Positions 8,426-18,700 of a stretch of DNA of 64,000 nucleotides are shown here, piece after piece (the stretch's first letter is position 1; each line of letters opens with the position of its first letter). The position numbers and the translations under genes were made by a program. Below the pieces are notes generated by a model that made no database searches, was not told the DNA's origin, and saw only the letters and a list, made by a program, of their open reading frames with translations. The DNA comes from FACHB-T130 sp042747725. Its GTDB lineage: Bacteria; Cyanobacteriota; Cyanobacteriia; Cyanobacteriales; FACHB-T130. The stretch is taken from assembly GCF_042747725.1 (NCBI RefSeq), contig NZ_JBHZGO010000086.1, positions 1-64,000 on the forward strand. Direction: 5' to 3'.

Positions 8426-9871
8426 TTAAACTGAATTCGCCCAATTTTTCGCCCACTCTAAGGTGTGATGAACTTGCTTCAGAGTTGGCGCTTCGCAGTA
8501 CAGCCGCAAAACGGGTTCTGTTCCGCTGAAGCGAATCATCAACCAACTATCATCGACTAACCGAAACTTATAACCATCAATCGTTAGGCAATCGATTACC
8601 GACCGACCGGCAATCTCAGTTAAGGGCGTATTTTGTAATTGTTCTAGCAGGCGCGATCGCACTTCCATACTCGCTAATGGTAGGTCAATGCGGTCGTAGG
8701 CAGAATTAAAGCCGGTTTTCTCCTGCAAGCGCTGGTAGAGGTCACTGAGATCCATTCCTGATTGCGCGATCGCTTCCAGCAGATACAGCGCTGACAACAG
8801 CCCATCTCGTTCTGGAATATGATTGCCGTAGCCAATCCCTCCCGACTCTTCGCCACCGACTAACACCTGAGTCGTTAACATCCGGTCGGCGATGTACTTG
8901 TAGCCAATTGGCGTCTCATACACCGGCAGATTGTACAGGGAGGCTACGCGGGGAAACAAGTCGGAACCACTCACTGTTTTAACGACTTCGCCCGTCAATC
9001 CCCGCCGCGATGCCATGTGTTCGATCAAAATTGGGATGAGAATTTGGGAACTGAGGAAATTTCCCTGTCCATCGACAGCAGCAATGCGATCGCTATCTCC
9101 ATCAAACACAAACCCCACTGCCAACCCATCAGCAATGCGGCGTCGGTGAGTCCGCATCTGCCGAAACATCTGGGAAAGGTAACGCGGCAAAGGTTCCGGC
9201 GCACCGCCACCAAACAAAGGATCGCGGGAACTATTAATTTCCTGAATTGGCATTTGCAGCAGTTGTTCTAGTCCAGTCGCAGCAGCACCGTGCATCACAT
9301 CAGCAAAGACAGTGAGCTTATGTTGGGCGATCGCATCCTGAATGCAAACAATATCCACTTTCGCCCGTAGCGCTTCGCAGTAATTGGGCCAAGGGTCGAA
9401 CATCTCCAAACTTCCAGGCGTCGTCGAAAATGGTGACGGTTCCTTCTCTAACAACGCTTCAATCTGCTGAGTAATTTCCGGGGGAACCGATCCCCCAAAT
9501 GCGCCCTTGACTTTTAAACCCAAATATGCTCCAGGATTATGACTAGCGGTAATCACCAAAGCTCCCAAAGCTTTCCGTTGATAAGCCGCCCAGCTGAATG
9601 CCGGGGTTGGGGCATAACTACTGCTGCTGAGAACATCAAATCCCGCTGCTTGCACGACTTGTGCCACTTTACGGGCGAACGTTTCCGCCATAAAGCGCCG
9701 GTCATAACCCACAATAATCGTGCGGCTACCGGTCGTCTCACCATAGACATTTGCTAGGACTTGTGCCGCTAACGGTGCTACCAAAGCCACCCGCTCAAAC
9801 GTGAAGTCTGCGGCGATGATGCCTCGCCAGCCATCTGTACCAAACTTAATCGGATTAACAGCAACCGGCAT
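8426..9871 (-). CDS. phosphoglucomutase/phosphomannomutase family
   Basis: This 481-residue enzyme of the alpha-D-phosphohexomutase superfamily moves phosphate between C1 and C6 of a hexose phosphate, with a phosphoserine intermediate. Domain 1 has the catalytic Ser110 in TASHNP. Domain 2 has the Mg2+ loop DGDSDR (257-262). Domain 3 has the sugar-binding loop GEESGG (340-345). Domain 4 has the phosphate loop RFSGTEP near the end. Which sugar it prefers cannot be read from sequence; glycogen or exopolysaccharide precursor supply is likely. It is monocistronic and ends next to the convergent Uma2 gene. Confidence 0.9.
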   Translation of the reverse strand: MPVAVNPIKFGTDGWRGIIAADFTFERVALVAPLAAQVLANVYGETTGSRTIIVGYDRRFMAETFARKVAQVVQAAGFDVLSSSSYAPTPAFSWAAYQRKALGALVITASHNPGAYLGLKVKGAFGGSVPPEITQQIEALLEKEPSPFSTTPGSLEMFDPWPNYCEALRAKVDIVCIQDAIAQHKLTVFADVMHGAAATGLEQLLQMPIQEINSSRDPLFGGGAPEPLPRYLSQMFRQMRTHRRRIADGLAVGFVFDGDSDRIAAVDGQGNFLSSQILIPILIEHMASRRGLTGEVVKTVSGSDLFPRVASLYNLPVYETPIGYKYIADRMLTTQVLVGGEESGGIGYGNHIPERDGLLSALYLLEAIAQSGMDLSDLYQRLQEKTGFNSAYDRIDLPLASMEVRSRLLEQLQNTPLTEIAGRSVIDCLTIDGYKFRLVDDSWLMIRFSGTEPVLRLYCEAPTLKQVHHTLEWAKNWANSV

Positions 9872-10006
9872 AAATTAAGCAGGGGGTTAGTGTTCAGAGA
9901 TTGCAGTGATAACTGGAGGATCTTAGCATCTGTTGTACTCTATAGCCCAATAAAGATTGACTAGCTTCACCCGCGGGCGAGTCAAGTCAGTGAAATAGTT
10001 TTGCCT

Positions 10007-10417
10007 TCAACCTTCCTGAGTCGGCTGGGTTTCTAACTCCAGTGTGAGAGGGTGTGAAGAATTGGGCGATTCTGCGGCTGAGAGCTTTTCTAAAAGCGAT
10101 CGCAGCTTCATCCGCTCAATATAGGGCCAACCGCCCCCTTCTTCCATATCCTTCAGCAAGGCGTATAGAGCCTGACGATTATCCGGTAAAGACGCCTGAA
10201 ACACACCATCTCGAATCTCACGATGCCAACTTTCCAAAGCCCGCAGCAACGCCAACAGAGCCAGAGTATCCCCCTGGCAAGTCTGTGCCAAAGCGCGAAC
10301 AGAAGTAGCGATCGCTTGCAGTTCCGGCTTCTGAAGCTCCAATTCTAAATTCTCTTCGCTGTTCACGCCATCCCCTTTAGTCCGTTTGATCAACTCAACT
10401 TTAACCGAGTCTTTCAC
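10007..10417 (-). CDS. conserved cyanobacterial hypothetical protein
   Basis: A 136-residue, largely helical soluble protein with the central run LLALLRALESWHREIRDGVFQ followed by RQALYALLKDMEEGGGWPYIERMKLRSLL. No membrane segment, signal peptide or catalytic motif is visible. The start is uncertain: a GTG at 10366 (VNSEENLELEL), preceded by AAGGGGAT, may be the true start. It is divergent from psbO, but this does not indicate function. I do not recognise its role. Confidence 0.65.
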   Translation of the reverse strand: MKDSVKVELIKRTKGDGVNSEENLELELQKPELQAIATSVRALAQTCQGDTLALLALLRALESWHREIRDGVFQASLPDNRQALYALLKDMEEGGGWPYIERMKLRSLLEKLSAAESPNSSHPLTLELETQPTQEG

Positions 10418-10607
10418 TGACTGAAATGGTCAATTTACACTGAGCTTCAGGATAAAGGCAACACAAAGCCTTGTAAAATTCACTGTAGAGATTCTGAGCC
10501 GAACCATTCCGAGCCTAATTAAGAATTTCACTTTTGTCTGTTGTAACTTAAGCCCAATACCAGATTCTACTGGTACGGATTCCTAGATTAAATATTTGAG
10601 GTTGACC

Positions 10608-11447
10608 ATGAGGTATCGCGCTTTCATTGTTGCCTTCCTAGCTTTGTGCTTGGGGGTATTAACTGCTTGTAGTGAAGGTCCAGCCGCTGCGACCAGCGTT
10701 CCCACTCCACTCACTTACGACCAAATTCGAGGCACAGGGCTTGCTAATAACTGCCCGCAACTGTCAGAAACGACACGCGGTGCCATTCCCATTCAGCCTC
10801 GTCAGTCGTATGCTTTGACGAACCTGTGCTTACAGCCAACCAGCTTCTTTGTCAAAGAAGAATCGACTAACAAACGTCAATCCGCCCAATTCATTCCGGG
10901 TAAGTTGTTGACCCGGTACACTTCTAGCATCGACCAGGTGCTGGGTAAATTGCAAGTTGATGAAGATCGTCGTTTGACCTTTATTGAACAGGATGGTCTC
11001 GACTTCCAAGCCATTACCGTCCAGCTACCGGGTGGTGAGCGAGTGCCCTTTCTATTCACGATTAAAAATCTGGTTGCCAAAAGCCAGCCGGGGATGGATA
11101 GCATTAACACCTCGACTGACTTTGAAGGCGAGTTTAACGTTCCCTCCTATCGGGGAGCAGCTTTCCTCGATCCCAAGGGTCGCGGTGTGGTCACTGGCTA
11201 TGACAATGCAGTGGCACTCCCCAGCCAAGCTGATGAGAAAGACCTGACACGTGCGAATGTCAAGCGTGCCGAAACCCTTAAGGGCGAAATTTCTCTCCAA
11301 GTCGCTAAAGTGGATAACGTCACAGGTGAAATTGCCGGTACGTTTGAGAGCGAGCAGCCATCCGATACCGATCTAGGCGCTGGCGAAGCCAAGGAAGTGA
11401 AAATTCGCGGCATCTTCTATGCTCGGATTTCTCCAGAGCAGGCTTAA
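10608..11447 (+). CDS. psbO: photosystem II manganese-stabilizing protein PsbO
   Basis: PsbO is the 33-kDa extrinsic protein that caps the Mn4CaO5 cluster on the lumenal side of photosystem II. After the signal peptide comes LTYDQIRGTGLANNCP. Cys49 and Cys74 form the known disulfide, and GEFNVPSYRGAAFLDPKGRG and GEIAGTFESEQPSDTD are family hallmarks. The length (279 residues) is normal. The start is the ATG at 10608 with GAGG six bases before it; an in-frame TTG at 10596 is unlikely. The signal peptide ends in LTAC-S, a lipobox, so the mature N-terminus may be lipid-modified. A strong terminator follows. Confidence 0.97.
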   Translation: MRYRAFIVAFLALCLGVLTACSEGPAAATSVPTPLTYDQIRGTGLANNCPQLSETTRGAIPIQPRQSYALTNLCLQPTSFFVKEESTNKRQSAQFIPGKLLTRYTSSIDQVLGKLQVDEDRRLTFIEQDGLDFQAITVQLPGGERVPFLFTIKNLVAKSQPGMDSINTSTDFEGEFNVPSYRGAAFLDPKGRGVVTGYDNAVALPSQADEKDLTRANVKRAETLKGEISLQVAKVDNVTGEIAGTFESEQPSDTDLGAGEAKEVKIRGIFYARISPEQA

Positions 11448-11865
11448 ATCTGCTCATTAGCACCGAGTCACCCTGCTTGGCTTTGCTGGCAGGTGAAGAA
11501 AAGGGGTTTGGAAGCCCCTTTTTTCTTTTCCTTTGCTCCCGTCAGCATCTGCTGCTTAATGCTTCTGCCTGCACTCCGCAATCATGCGAGTGATTACCAC
11601 AAGAGAGTTTCTCGGTGAAAATGCTGTTGTAATTGACCAGGGCCAGAGAATAAACTGAATTTTGAAGCGACCAAAAGAAAGCAACTTATCGCAATTTGGG
11701 GAAAATGCTACATTTGGTGGCGTTTCCCCAACTGCATTTGTTAGCTTCCGGCTTAAAGTTTTGTTATCGAAACCTATGTTTAACATCACAGCACGCACTT
11801 CAAAAACAGAATATAACCGAAATAAACGTTTTTAACCGGGCCACTCTACCAATTGAACTTCGTGT
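11448..11865. other. psbO-sigF intergenic region
   Basis: After the psbO terminator there is no gene. A hairpin with a perfect 9-bp stem (TTGGGGAAA 11696-11704, TTTCCCCAA 11723-11731) lies about 150 bases before sigF and could be part of its leader. A short tRNA D-arm-like fragment on the minus strand near 11833-11859 is judged a chance match. Confidence 0.4.
11499..11528 (+). terminator. psbO rho-independent terminator
   Basis: AAGGGG and CCCCTT form a stem around an eight-base loop, followed by a run of T (11519-11524). It lies about 50 bases after the psbO stop and reads as a classical intrinsic terminator. Confidence 0.85.
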
Positions 11866-12642
11866 ATGTATAGCACTGTCACTCCCGAACTGAAGCTTGA
11901 GAGCTTACGGCTGTTACGAGAGTACCAGCAAAATCGTTCAGATACTGTTCGCAATCAGCTGGTAAAACTGAATTTTGGACTGGTGAGAAAAGAAGCCCAT
12001 CACTGGGTTAATCAGTGTACAGAAAGCTACGAAGACTTGCTTCAGGTCGGCTGTTTAGGCTTAATTCGAGCGATTGAGCGCTTTGATTTGTCCAAGGGTC
12101 ACGCCTTCAGTTCCTTTGCCATCCCCTACATTCGCGGAGAAATTCAGCACTATTTACGGGATAAAGGCGGCTCATTCCGCATTCCTCGGCGTTGGGAAGC
12201 ACTGCACTATCAGGCAGTTTCTTTGGCGCGGTATTTCCAGCAGAAGTACAACCGATCCCCTACCGATTCAGAGGTGGCACTAAAGCTAGAAATTTCACAG
12301 GCAGAATGGCAGGAAATCAAGTTGGCCTTTCAAAACCGCGAACTTGTCAGCTTAGATGTACCCCTAGGGGATGGTTCTGAAGGTGCGACTTGCTTAGGTG
12401 AAATCGTCCCAGACCCGCAATATCGGAGTTTTCAGTTAGCGCAAGAAGACCAGCTTCGCCTGCAACAAGCTTTAGTTCAGCTAGAAAAGCGAACCCGCGA
12501 AATCTTGGAATTTGTTTTTTTACACGACTTAACGCAAAAGGAAGTCGCAGAACGCTTAGACATCAGTGTTGTGACAGTTTCTCGGCGGGTCAAAAAGGGA
12601 CTGGATGCGCTGAAAAAGTTAATGGCAGGGGCTGACGATTGA
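11866..12642 (+). CDS. sigF: group 3 RNA polymerase sigma factor, SigF type
   Basis: This 258-residue sigma-70 family protein lacks region 1. Region 2 has EDLLQVGCLGLIRAIERFDLSKGHAFSSFA, region 3 is around RIPRRWEALHYQAV, and region 4 has the helix-turn-helix LTQKEVAERLDISVVTVSRRVKKGL. Size and sequence match cyanobacterial SigF, which in Synechocystis controls type IV pili, phototaxis and the cell surface. The next gene downstream encodes a PilP-like lipoprotein, which fits that role. The start ATG at 11866 has no strong ribosome-binding site. Confidence 0.9.
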   Translation: MYSTVTPELKLESLRLLREYQQNRSDTVRNQLVKLNFGLVRKEAHHWVNQCTESYEDLLQVGCLGLIRAIERFDLSKGHAFSSFAIPYIRGEIQHYLRDKGGSFRIPRRWEALHYQAVSLARYFQQKYNRSPTDSEVALKLEISQAEWQEIKLAFQNRELVSLDVPLGDGSEGATCLGEIVPDPQYRSFQLAQEDQLRLQQALVQLEKRTREILEFVFLHDLTQKEVAERLDISVVTVSRRVKKGLDALKKLMAGADD

Positions 12643-12851
12643 CACTTCCAACAACCGGAAACTGAGATTCCCGATTCAGTGAAGAAAGTAACACAAACGC
12701 GATAGTTTGATCTCAGTCCACTAAACTGAATATATAGATGGGTGTTTTTGCACACATTTAATCAAATAAATTATCCGCATATATTAGAACTGTTGAAAGC
12801 AAACAGGGAATTTCTATTGGCGGATGCAGGTAAAGCACTGGGGAACTGGTC

Positions 12852-13877
12852 ATGCGTCAACATTCATGGATTGCGTTTTTGGGAATGCTTGCTCTGTTAG
12901 CGGGGGGCTGTTCGCAGGGAGAGGATACGGCTGTAGCTCCTAGCCCTAGTATTTCTCCGGCTCCGTCTGTACCAACTGCTTCACCAACAGCCCAGCCAAC
13001 TCCCGTAGGCAAGTCAACTTTTTCCAATCCGACGATTGCCCAAAAACCGGCAAGCGTTCCTGGGCTTTCCGGCTTGATTCCATCCACGAATTCTGATGTG
13101 CGGCTGCGAGAAATTCAGAAAGGACGGCAAGATCCGTTTGCACTTGTTCCCCTGAAGCCAATTGTGGAAGTGACACCAAACGAGACGGGTTCGGGTTCGC
13201 CTCCCCCTCCATTTCCGGCTCCTGGTTTAGCTCCTCCTCAGGGTTTGGCTCCTGGGCGTCGCATTCCCGTACCGCCACCCCTGCCCCTTGTCAGACCTTC
13301 CAGAACGTCCAGAACGACTGGAGGCGGAGGTAATGCTGGCAGTCGGGCGATCGCTGGCGGAAGGACGACGATACGACCCGCTACCGCTCCCAATGGCAGA
13401 AATGGGGTGACTGCGGGTAGGAGAAACGCTACGCCTCCGGGGAACAGAAACGGTATAGCTCCAGGTAGTCGGATTGCTACGGCTCCTCGGATTCCTGCTC
13501 CCGCGCCACTTCTACCCAAACTGCCGCCGCTACCAGAACCAAACCTGGCAAGAAGTGTAGAAGTCACAGGAGTGGTTCAGGTGGGTGGTGAACCTCAGGC
13601 AATTGTGAAGGTACCAAACGAGCCAAGTCGCTACGTCGGAGTGGGACAGCGTTTATCCAATGGACAGGTGCTAGTCAAGCGGATTGAAGTTAATAATGGT
13701 GCCAGTCCGGTGGTGATTTTGGAGCAATACGGCAGAGAAATTGCCAGACGGGTTGGGGAAAAACCAATTGCAACGCCCGATCAACCCGGTACACCGACGG
13801 CTGTTGCTCCTGCTCGCCCAACCAGCGACCAATGGCTCTCCTCAAGCTTAAACAAGTACCACGATCAGTTGTTGTAG
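12852..13877 (+). CDS. proline-rich lipoprotein, PilP-like
   Basis: A 341-residue lipoprotein: the signal peptide ends in LAGGC, with Cys20 as the lipidation site. Residues 22-85 and about 110-225 are low-complexity Pro/Ala/Ser and Gly/Arg-rich linkers. Two parts look like pilus assembly protein PilP: REIQKGRQDPFALVPL (86-101), which matches the PilP RDPF motif, and a C-terminal beta domain (about 232-295, VTGVVQVGGEPQAIVKV... YVGVGQRLSNGQVLVKRIE). PilP links the PilMNO platform to the PilQ secretin, so the expected site is the periplasm or outer membrane. The position after sigF agrees. The match is to motifs only. Confidence 0.6.
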   Translation: MRQHSWIAFLGMLALLAGGCSQGEDTAVAPSPSISPAPSVPTASPTAQPTPVGKSTFSNPTIAQKPASVPGLSGLIPSTNSDVRLREIQKGRQDPFALVPLKPIVEVTPNETGSGSPPPPFPAPGLAPPQGLAPGRRIPVPPPLPLVRPSRTSRTTGGGGNAGSRAIAGGRTTIRPATAPNGRNGVTAGRRNATPPGNRNGIAPGSRIATAPRIPAPAPLLPKLPPLPEPNLARSVEVTGVVQVGGEPQAIVKVPNEPSRYVGVGQRLSNGQVLVKRIEVNNGASPVVILEQYGREIARRVGEKPIATPDQPGTPTAVAPARPTSDQWLSSSLNKYHDQLL

Positions 13878-13888
13878 GAGTTGAAAGG

Positions 13889-14170
13889 GTGCAGACTGCT
13901 GGAGGAGAACGGCTGCGGTATCAAATTCGCTTCCCTGAGTTGCCCTTAGCGGTGTATCGGGAAATCGCTGCCCATTTGCGTCAGGTGGAAGGGGTAGACA
14001 CAGGTCTGGTTCCCCAGCCTTCGGGGCAATCGTTCGACTATAATCAAAGCCAAGTTGGCGGCTTGTGGATTCAGTATGCAGAAGATGCCGATTTATCGAG
14101 TCGCCAACGGGTCAAGCAGATTTTGGACTACTATAGTCAGCGCTATTGTCCTTGGGAGGAAAACCCATAA
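13889..14170 (+). CDS. conserved cyanobacterial hypothetical protein
   Basis: A 93-residue soluble protein with RLRYQIRFPELPLAVYREIAAHLRQVEGV and a C-terminal VKQILDYYSQRYCPWEE. I use the GTG at 13889, because AGGAG (13876-13880) sits 8 bases before it and overlaps the stop of the preceding gene. An ATG at 13832 would add 19 residues and overlap the lipoprotein gene by 46 bases. The overlap of stop and ribosome-binding site suggests translational coupling with the PilP-like gene. No function is recognised. Confidence 0.65.
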   Translation: MQTAGGERLRYQIRFPELPLAVYREIAAHLRQVEGVDTGLVPQPSGQSFDYNQSQVGGLWIQYAEDADLSSRQRVKQILDYYSQRYCPWEENP

Positions 14171-14176
14171 ATTTTG

Positions 14177-14205
14177 GATTTTAGATGGATTGTGAATCTA
14201 AAATC
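14177..14205. terminator. hairpin after the PilP-like/hypothetical pair
   Basis: GATTTTAGAT and ATCTAAAATC make a 10-bp stem with a 9-base loop, a few bases after the stop at 14170. There is no clean T-tract. AAAATCTAAAATCT repeats recur just before hisS. Confidence 0.35.
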
Positions 14206-14345
14206 TAAAATCTTCAGTGTCACGAAGTTTTCGCCAATGCAATGACCTAACCCCCTTCCCCCTTCCCTAGCTTTCTAAGGGGGTAAAGTTAAAAATCCAG
14301 GGGGTGAAAAACTCATGACACTCACTAAAATCTAAAATCTAAACA

Positions 14346-15629
14346 ATGGGAAGCATTCAAGCGATACGGGGAACGCGGGATATTCTGCCCGAAGAAGTCG
14401 GGTACTGGCAATGGGTAGAATCGGTCGCACGGGATATTCTAAGCAGAGCGGCTTATCAAGAAATTCGCACCCCGATTTTTGAGCTGACGGCGCTATTTGA
14501 GCGCGGGATTGGCGAAGCTACAGACGTGGTAGGGAAGGAAATGTATACCTTCAAGAGTCGGGGGGAAAATCCTTATTCTATGACCCTGCGACCGGAGGGA
14601 ACGGCTGGGGTGGTGCGCTCTTATATTGAACACGCTCTTGATGTCAAAAGTGGGATTCAGCGCCTCTGGTATTTGGGACCGATGTTTCGTTACGAAGCTC
14701 CCCAGAAGGGACGACAGCGGCAATTTCACCAGCTGGGTGTAGAGGTGTTGGGGACTGCGGATTCGAGGGCAGATGCAGAGGCGATCGCGATCGCTAACTC
14801 AATCCTCGAAACCCTCGGTCTAAAAAATCTCCGCATGGATATCAACTCGGTGGGAAATCCTGAAGATCGACAGCGTTATCGGCAAGCACTGGTAGATTAC
14901 CTGACTCCCTACAAAGAAGAGTTAGACTCGGATTCGCAGGTACGGCTGAGTCGCAATCCCTTACGCATACTGGATAGTAAGGATCGGGGGACGCAAGCAA
15001 TTGTTCAAGATGCTCCCAGTATCTTGGATTATCTGAGTGCAGATTCTTGTCGCTACTTTGAGCAAATCCAAGCACGTCTGGCTGATTTGGGGATTTGTTA
15101 TCAACTGAACCCGCGTCTGGTGCGCGGTCTGGATTACTACACCCACATTGCCTTTGAAATTATCTCGGACGACCTGGGAGCGCAAGCAACTGTCTGTGGT
15201 GGCGGACGCTACGATGGGCTGGTGGCAGAACTGGGGGGACCAGAGACACCAGCGGTGGGTTGGGCAATGGGCTTGGAACGCTTGATCATCCTGCTGCAAC
15301 AGCTGCAAGAGGCACCCGTACCGACGTTGGATTTTTACGTGGTTTCCAGAGGCGAGAAAGCCGAATCGCAAGCTTTACAATTGGCTCAAAAATTACGTCG
15401 AGCTGGGTTTACCGTGGATCTAGACTTGAGTGGAAGTGCTTTTAAAAAGCAGTTCGCTAGGGCTGACCGTAGCGGTGCAGTTGCTTGCTTGGTTTTGGGA
15501 GAAGAGGAAGCAGAGAACCAAACCGTCAAGCTGAAGTGGATGGCATCGAAGGAGCAGAGTGCGATCGCTCAAACTGAATTATTAGGAATGATCGAGGAAC
15601 TGCGGCAGCAGATTAAAGTAAAAAGGTAA
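14346..15629 (+). CDS. hisS: histidyl-tRNA synthetase
   Basis: HisRS charges tRNA-His. The 427-residue class II synthetase has QAIRGTRDILPEE at the start, motif 2 FRYEAPQKGRQRQFHQLG, the HisA motif LVRGLDYYTHIAFEI, motif 3 around GWAMGLERLI, and a C-terminal anticodon-binding domain (DFYVVSRGEKAESQA to the end). Length is normal for bacteria. It follows a non-coding stretch with CCCCCTT-type repeats and precedes the acidic protein gene with a 125-base gap. Confidence 0.96.
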   Translation: MGSIQAIRGTRDILPEEVGYWQWVESVARDILSRAAYQEIRTPIFELTALFERGIGEATDVVGKEMYTFKSRGENPYSMTLRPEGTAGVVRSYIEHALDVKSGIQRLWYLGPMFRYEAPQKGRQRQFHQLGVEVLGTADSRADAEAIAIANSILETLGLKNLRMDINSVGNPEDRQRYRQALVDYLTPYKEELDSDSQVRLSRNPLRILDSKDRGTQAIVQDAPSILDYLSADSCRYFEQIQARLADLGICYQLNPRLVRGLDYYTHIAFEIISDDLGAQATVCGGGRYDGLVAELGGPETPAVGWAMGLERLIILLQQLQEAPVPTLDFYVVSRGEKAESQALQLAQKLRRAGFTVDLDLSGSAFKKQFARADRSGAVACLVLGEEEAENQTVKLKWMASKEQSAIAQTELLGMIEELRQQIKVKR

Positions 15630-15754
15630 CAGGAATAGGAAGTATGAAGTGTGAAGTTTGGCGTGTAATAATACGTCACACTGTCTTTCAGCCGCGCCTC
15701 TAACTCTAACTTCATCCTTTATACTTCATCCTTTATGCTTGCTGCTTGCCTCCT

Positions 15755-18700
15755 ATGGAATACTGGCAATTTCTGATACAACAAGAGGGCGATTCCTCCT
15801 GGCTCTCCCTAGAGACACCAAGTGTGGAAATCGAAGAAGGTCGGTATCGGGTGGTTGCTCACTCCAGCCGTCCCAACACCGAGGTGGAAATTCGCATCAC
15901 CTATGACAGCACTGAGGAAGTTCCCCCCAAGCGCCGGTTTCAGAAGCGATCGCGCCGCACCAACGCCGAAGGTTTGATGGTGGTCATTCCCTTCACCTAC
16001 CTCAAGTCGGGGCGATGGGAGTTGCGCTGCCATAGCGATATCATGTCAGATTTCCTCGGCAACACTTGGCAGCAGGCGATTCAATTCCAGGTTTTGCCAA
16101 CCTCCCTGGCAGACGCAGATGTCGATCCAGTGGGACAAATGCGACCCGTTTGGAGGCAAGAGGCAGGTGTCGCCAGCGAAACCCTCCAAGAATCATCCGC
16201 CGGTTCTGCCGCTGACCTCCCCGTTCACCCTGCCCCGACAACCACCGAAATCACCGCTGACGTTGACCTTCCAAATCCAGATTTGCCCGATCCCAGTACC
16301 TCTTCCCAAGTAGACGAATCGGCGACAGAGGCGATGACTGATGCTGGGTGGGAAGAAGACGAAGATGAGGCAGTTAATGAATTATTCCTCTCCTTTGGGG
16401 CATCGGAGTCACAAAGGTGGGAAGCGGCACCGAAGCGCACCCCTCCGAAGGCGGCAGTGCCCGTCAGCCGCCTCGTAGAACACTCGCTACAAATGGTGGA
16501 CGAAATCTTACACGAAGTCGTCGATCCGGTCTGGCAAGCTTTTGAGCCGACATCTACAGCTCGTGGGGCAATACCGCAGAGTGAGTTTTCGGGCGATTCC
16601 TTAACGTCTCCCTCTGCCAGTGCCTCGTCGGAGCTTGCCTTTTCTGCCGCCGAAAGGGGTTACTCAGCAGAAACTGAGTCGCCGGAAATTGAAGCACCGA
16701 TACGACTGACCCTCGATCGGGAAACGCTGGTAGTGCGTCGGGGAGAGCTAATTACCTTCAGCGGACAAGTGGAGATCCCAGACAGTTTTAGGGATTTGCA
16801 TCTTTTGCAGCCAGACGTACTGCGAATTGAAATGCGCGATCCGCAAAACTCACAAATCTTGGTAGATGTCCAGCAGTTGATACCCGAACAGGTGCCGAGC
16901 TTTTCTTTTAGCTGTAATTTAGAGCTGCCGGAAAATTGCCAAACCCGGTTGATTTTGGGAGAAGTCACGTTAATCGATGAGGCTCAGACAGTCTTGGTGA
17001 CTCACTCCTTTACCGTGACCGCCGATTTGGAAGAGTTACTCGACGCTCTAGCTCACGATAAACATCACGCAAATTTATTGAACCCGCCGTTAGACTCTCT
17101 TTTGGCAGAGACACCCTCTATCGATTCATCTTTCCTCGATCTGGTGGAAACGGCAAAAGATACTCAGCCGCTGCACTTAGAACCTTTGCCCAATAAACCC
17201 CTACCGGATCAGATTGCTAAATCCGATCCTGCCCCCTTCGCCGCGCTTAAACCCCCCGAACTTCCAGCAATTGCTTCCGATACCGAGGCAACAGGGAATG
17301 GGGAGGCAACGGATAGCGATGAGCCTGAGGATATTGCTTTGCGCGATCGCAATGCATCAGTAACTTCTGAACCTCCGTCCGTGGTATCCCTCCCCCCGCA
17401 ACTTTATCGACCCGATCCTGCCAATCCAGTCAATCGCTCGCTTAAACTTCCGGTAATTTCCGATCCGATGCCTGCAATCGAGCGCCGCGAGAATGCCGAC
17501 ACGCCCATCGCTCAAGAGGAAGATTTATCTTCTGCCCTAAATCCTCCCCAACCTGTTGACGCCCCTCCAGAGGGGGCTGCACCTGATGTAGAGCAGTTAT
17601 TTGATAATTTATTGAATAACTTAGCCCAGACTTGGCAGCGTCCAGAGGAACCCGCTCGAACAGATGCCAGCGAGTCGGCGGATACAGATTTGCACGCTCA
17701 CCAGGACGTAACTGTTGAAGATGCTTCTAACACCGAGGGGGCAGAAAACTCCGCCGAACAATCCGCTGAACAAAAAGCCCAGCCGTCGGCAGACTCCCAG
17801 GCATCGCCCCTAGATACGGCTTTTGCGACCCTGAAGCTGCAAGATCGTTTTTTGTCACGGTTGAACGACCTAGCAACTGATGAGGAATCTTCAGCATGGC
17901 TGCAACCTGAGGAGGTACTTTCGACGCAGGAGTCTACGGAGGAAACAGAGCCTCCAGCAGACCTGACCGACGGCAGCCAAGACACTGACGTTGCGGATGG
18001 AACCGAAGCCACTGCTGCCGAGCCGCAGGGGGAAACTGACTCTGACCGCTTGCCACCGATGCCGACAGACTGGGAAATCGTGGCACTATTGCTAGACCAA
18101 CAACCTCCTCTGCCAGAGTTGGAGGAAGAATTGGGTGAAGATGCCGGTATTGCTAGCGATGCAACGAACAATCCCCAAGAGGTGGGAGCAGCCTCTGCTC
18201 AACTGCCAGAAACTCCGCCGACGGCTGTTGAGATGGCTAAGAATGTTTTATCGATGGCAGAGTCTGCTGTTAACTGGACAGAGCGAGAGATTGTGGTAGA
18301 CGATGACCCCTCTTTTCTCCCTCCGGGCACCAGTGGGCGAGGAGGGTATGGCTGGCGAGAAGCCTCCGCTAGGGGGATACAACCAGGGCGATCGCGTTTT
18401 CCCAATGCGGGGCGGGATTATCCCCCAGAACCGCAGCCATCGTCGCTGGACGAGGAACCAGTGCCAGCGCCTGAGCTAGTTTTACCAGAAGGCGAACTGA
18501 TTGCCGGACAACCATTGGGTGTCCGCTTGAAATTGATGTCTGATTTATCTCGCTTCTATGTCAAACTGTGGGTGCATGACCGCCAAACGCGATCGCTACT
18601 GGATGGTCCCCGATGGCTGGTAGATTTTACGCCTACTGGCTTAGAATCCCTGGAGGCAACGACTCAGCTAACAGTGCCGTTCGGGAGCGTAGAAATCCGT

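Noticed and set aside
11833..11859. tRNA D-arm-like fragment on the minus strand (TTCAATTGGTAGAGTGGCCC)
   Set aside because: No acceptor stem, anticodon arm or T-arm follows, so it is not a tRNA gene. It may be a chance match or an old fragment.
12946..13278. 110-codon minus-strand frame within the PilP-like gene
   Set aside because: It is a shadow of the Pro/Ser-rich low-complexity coding region on the plus strand.
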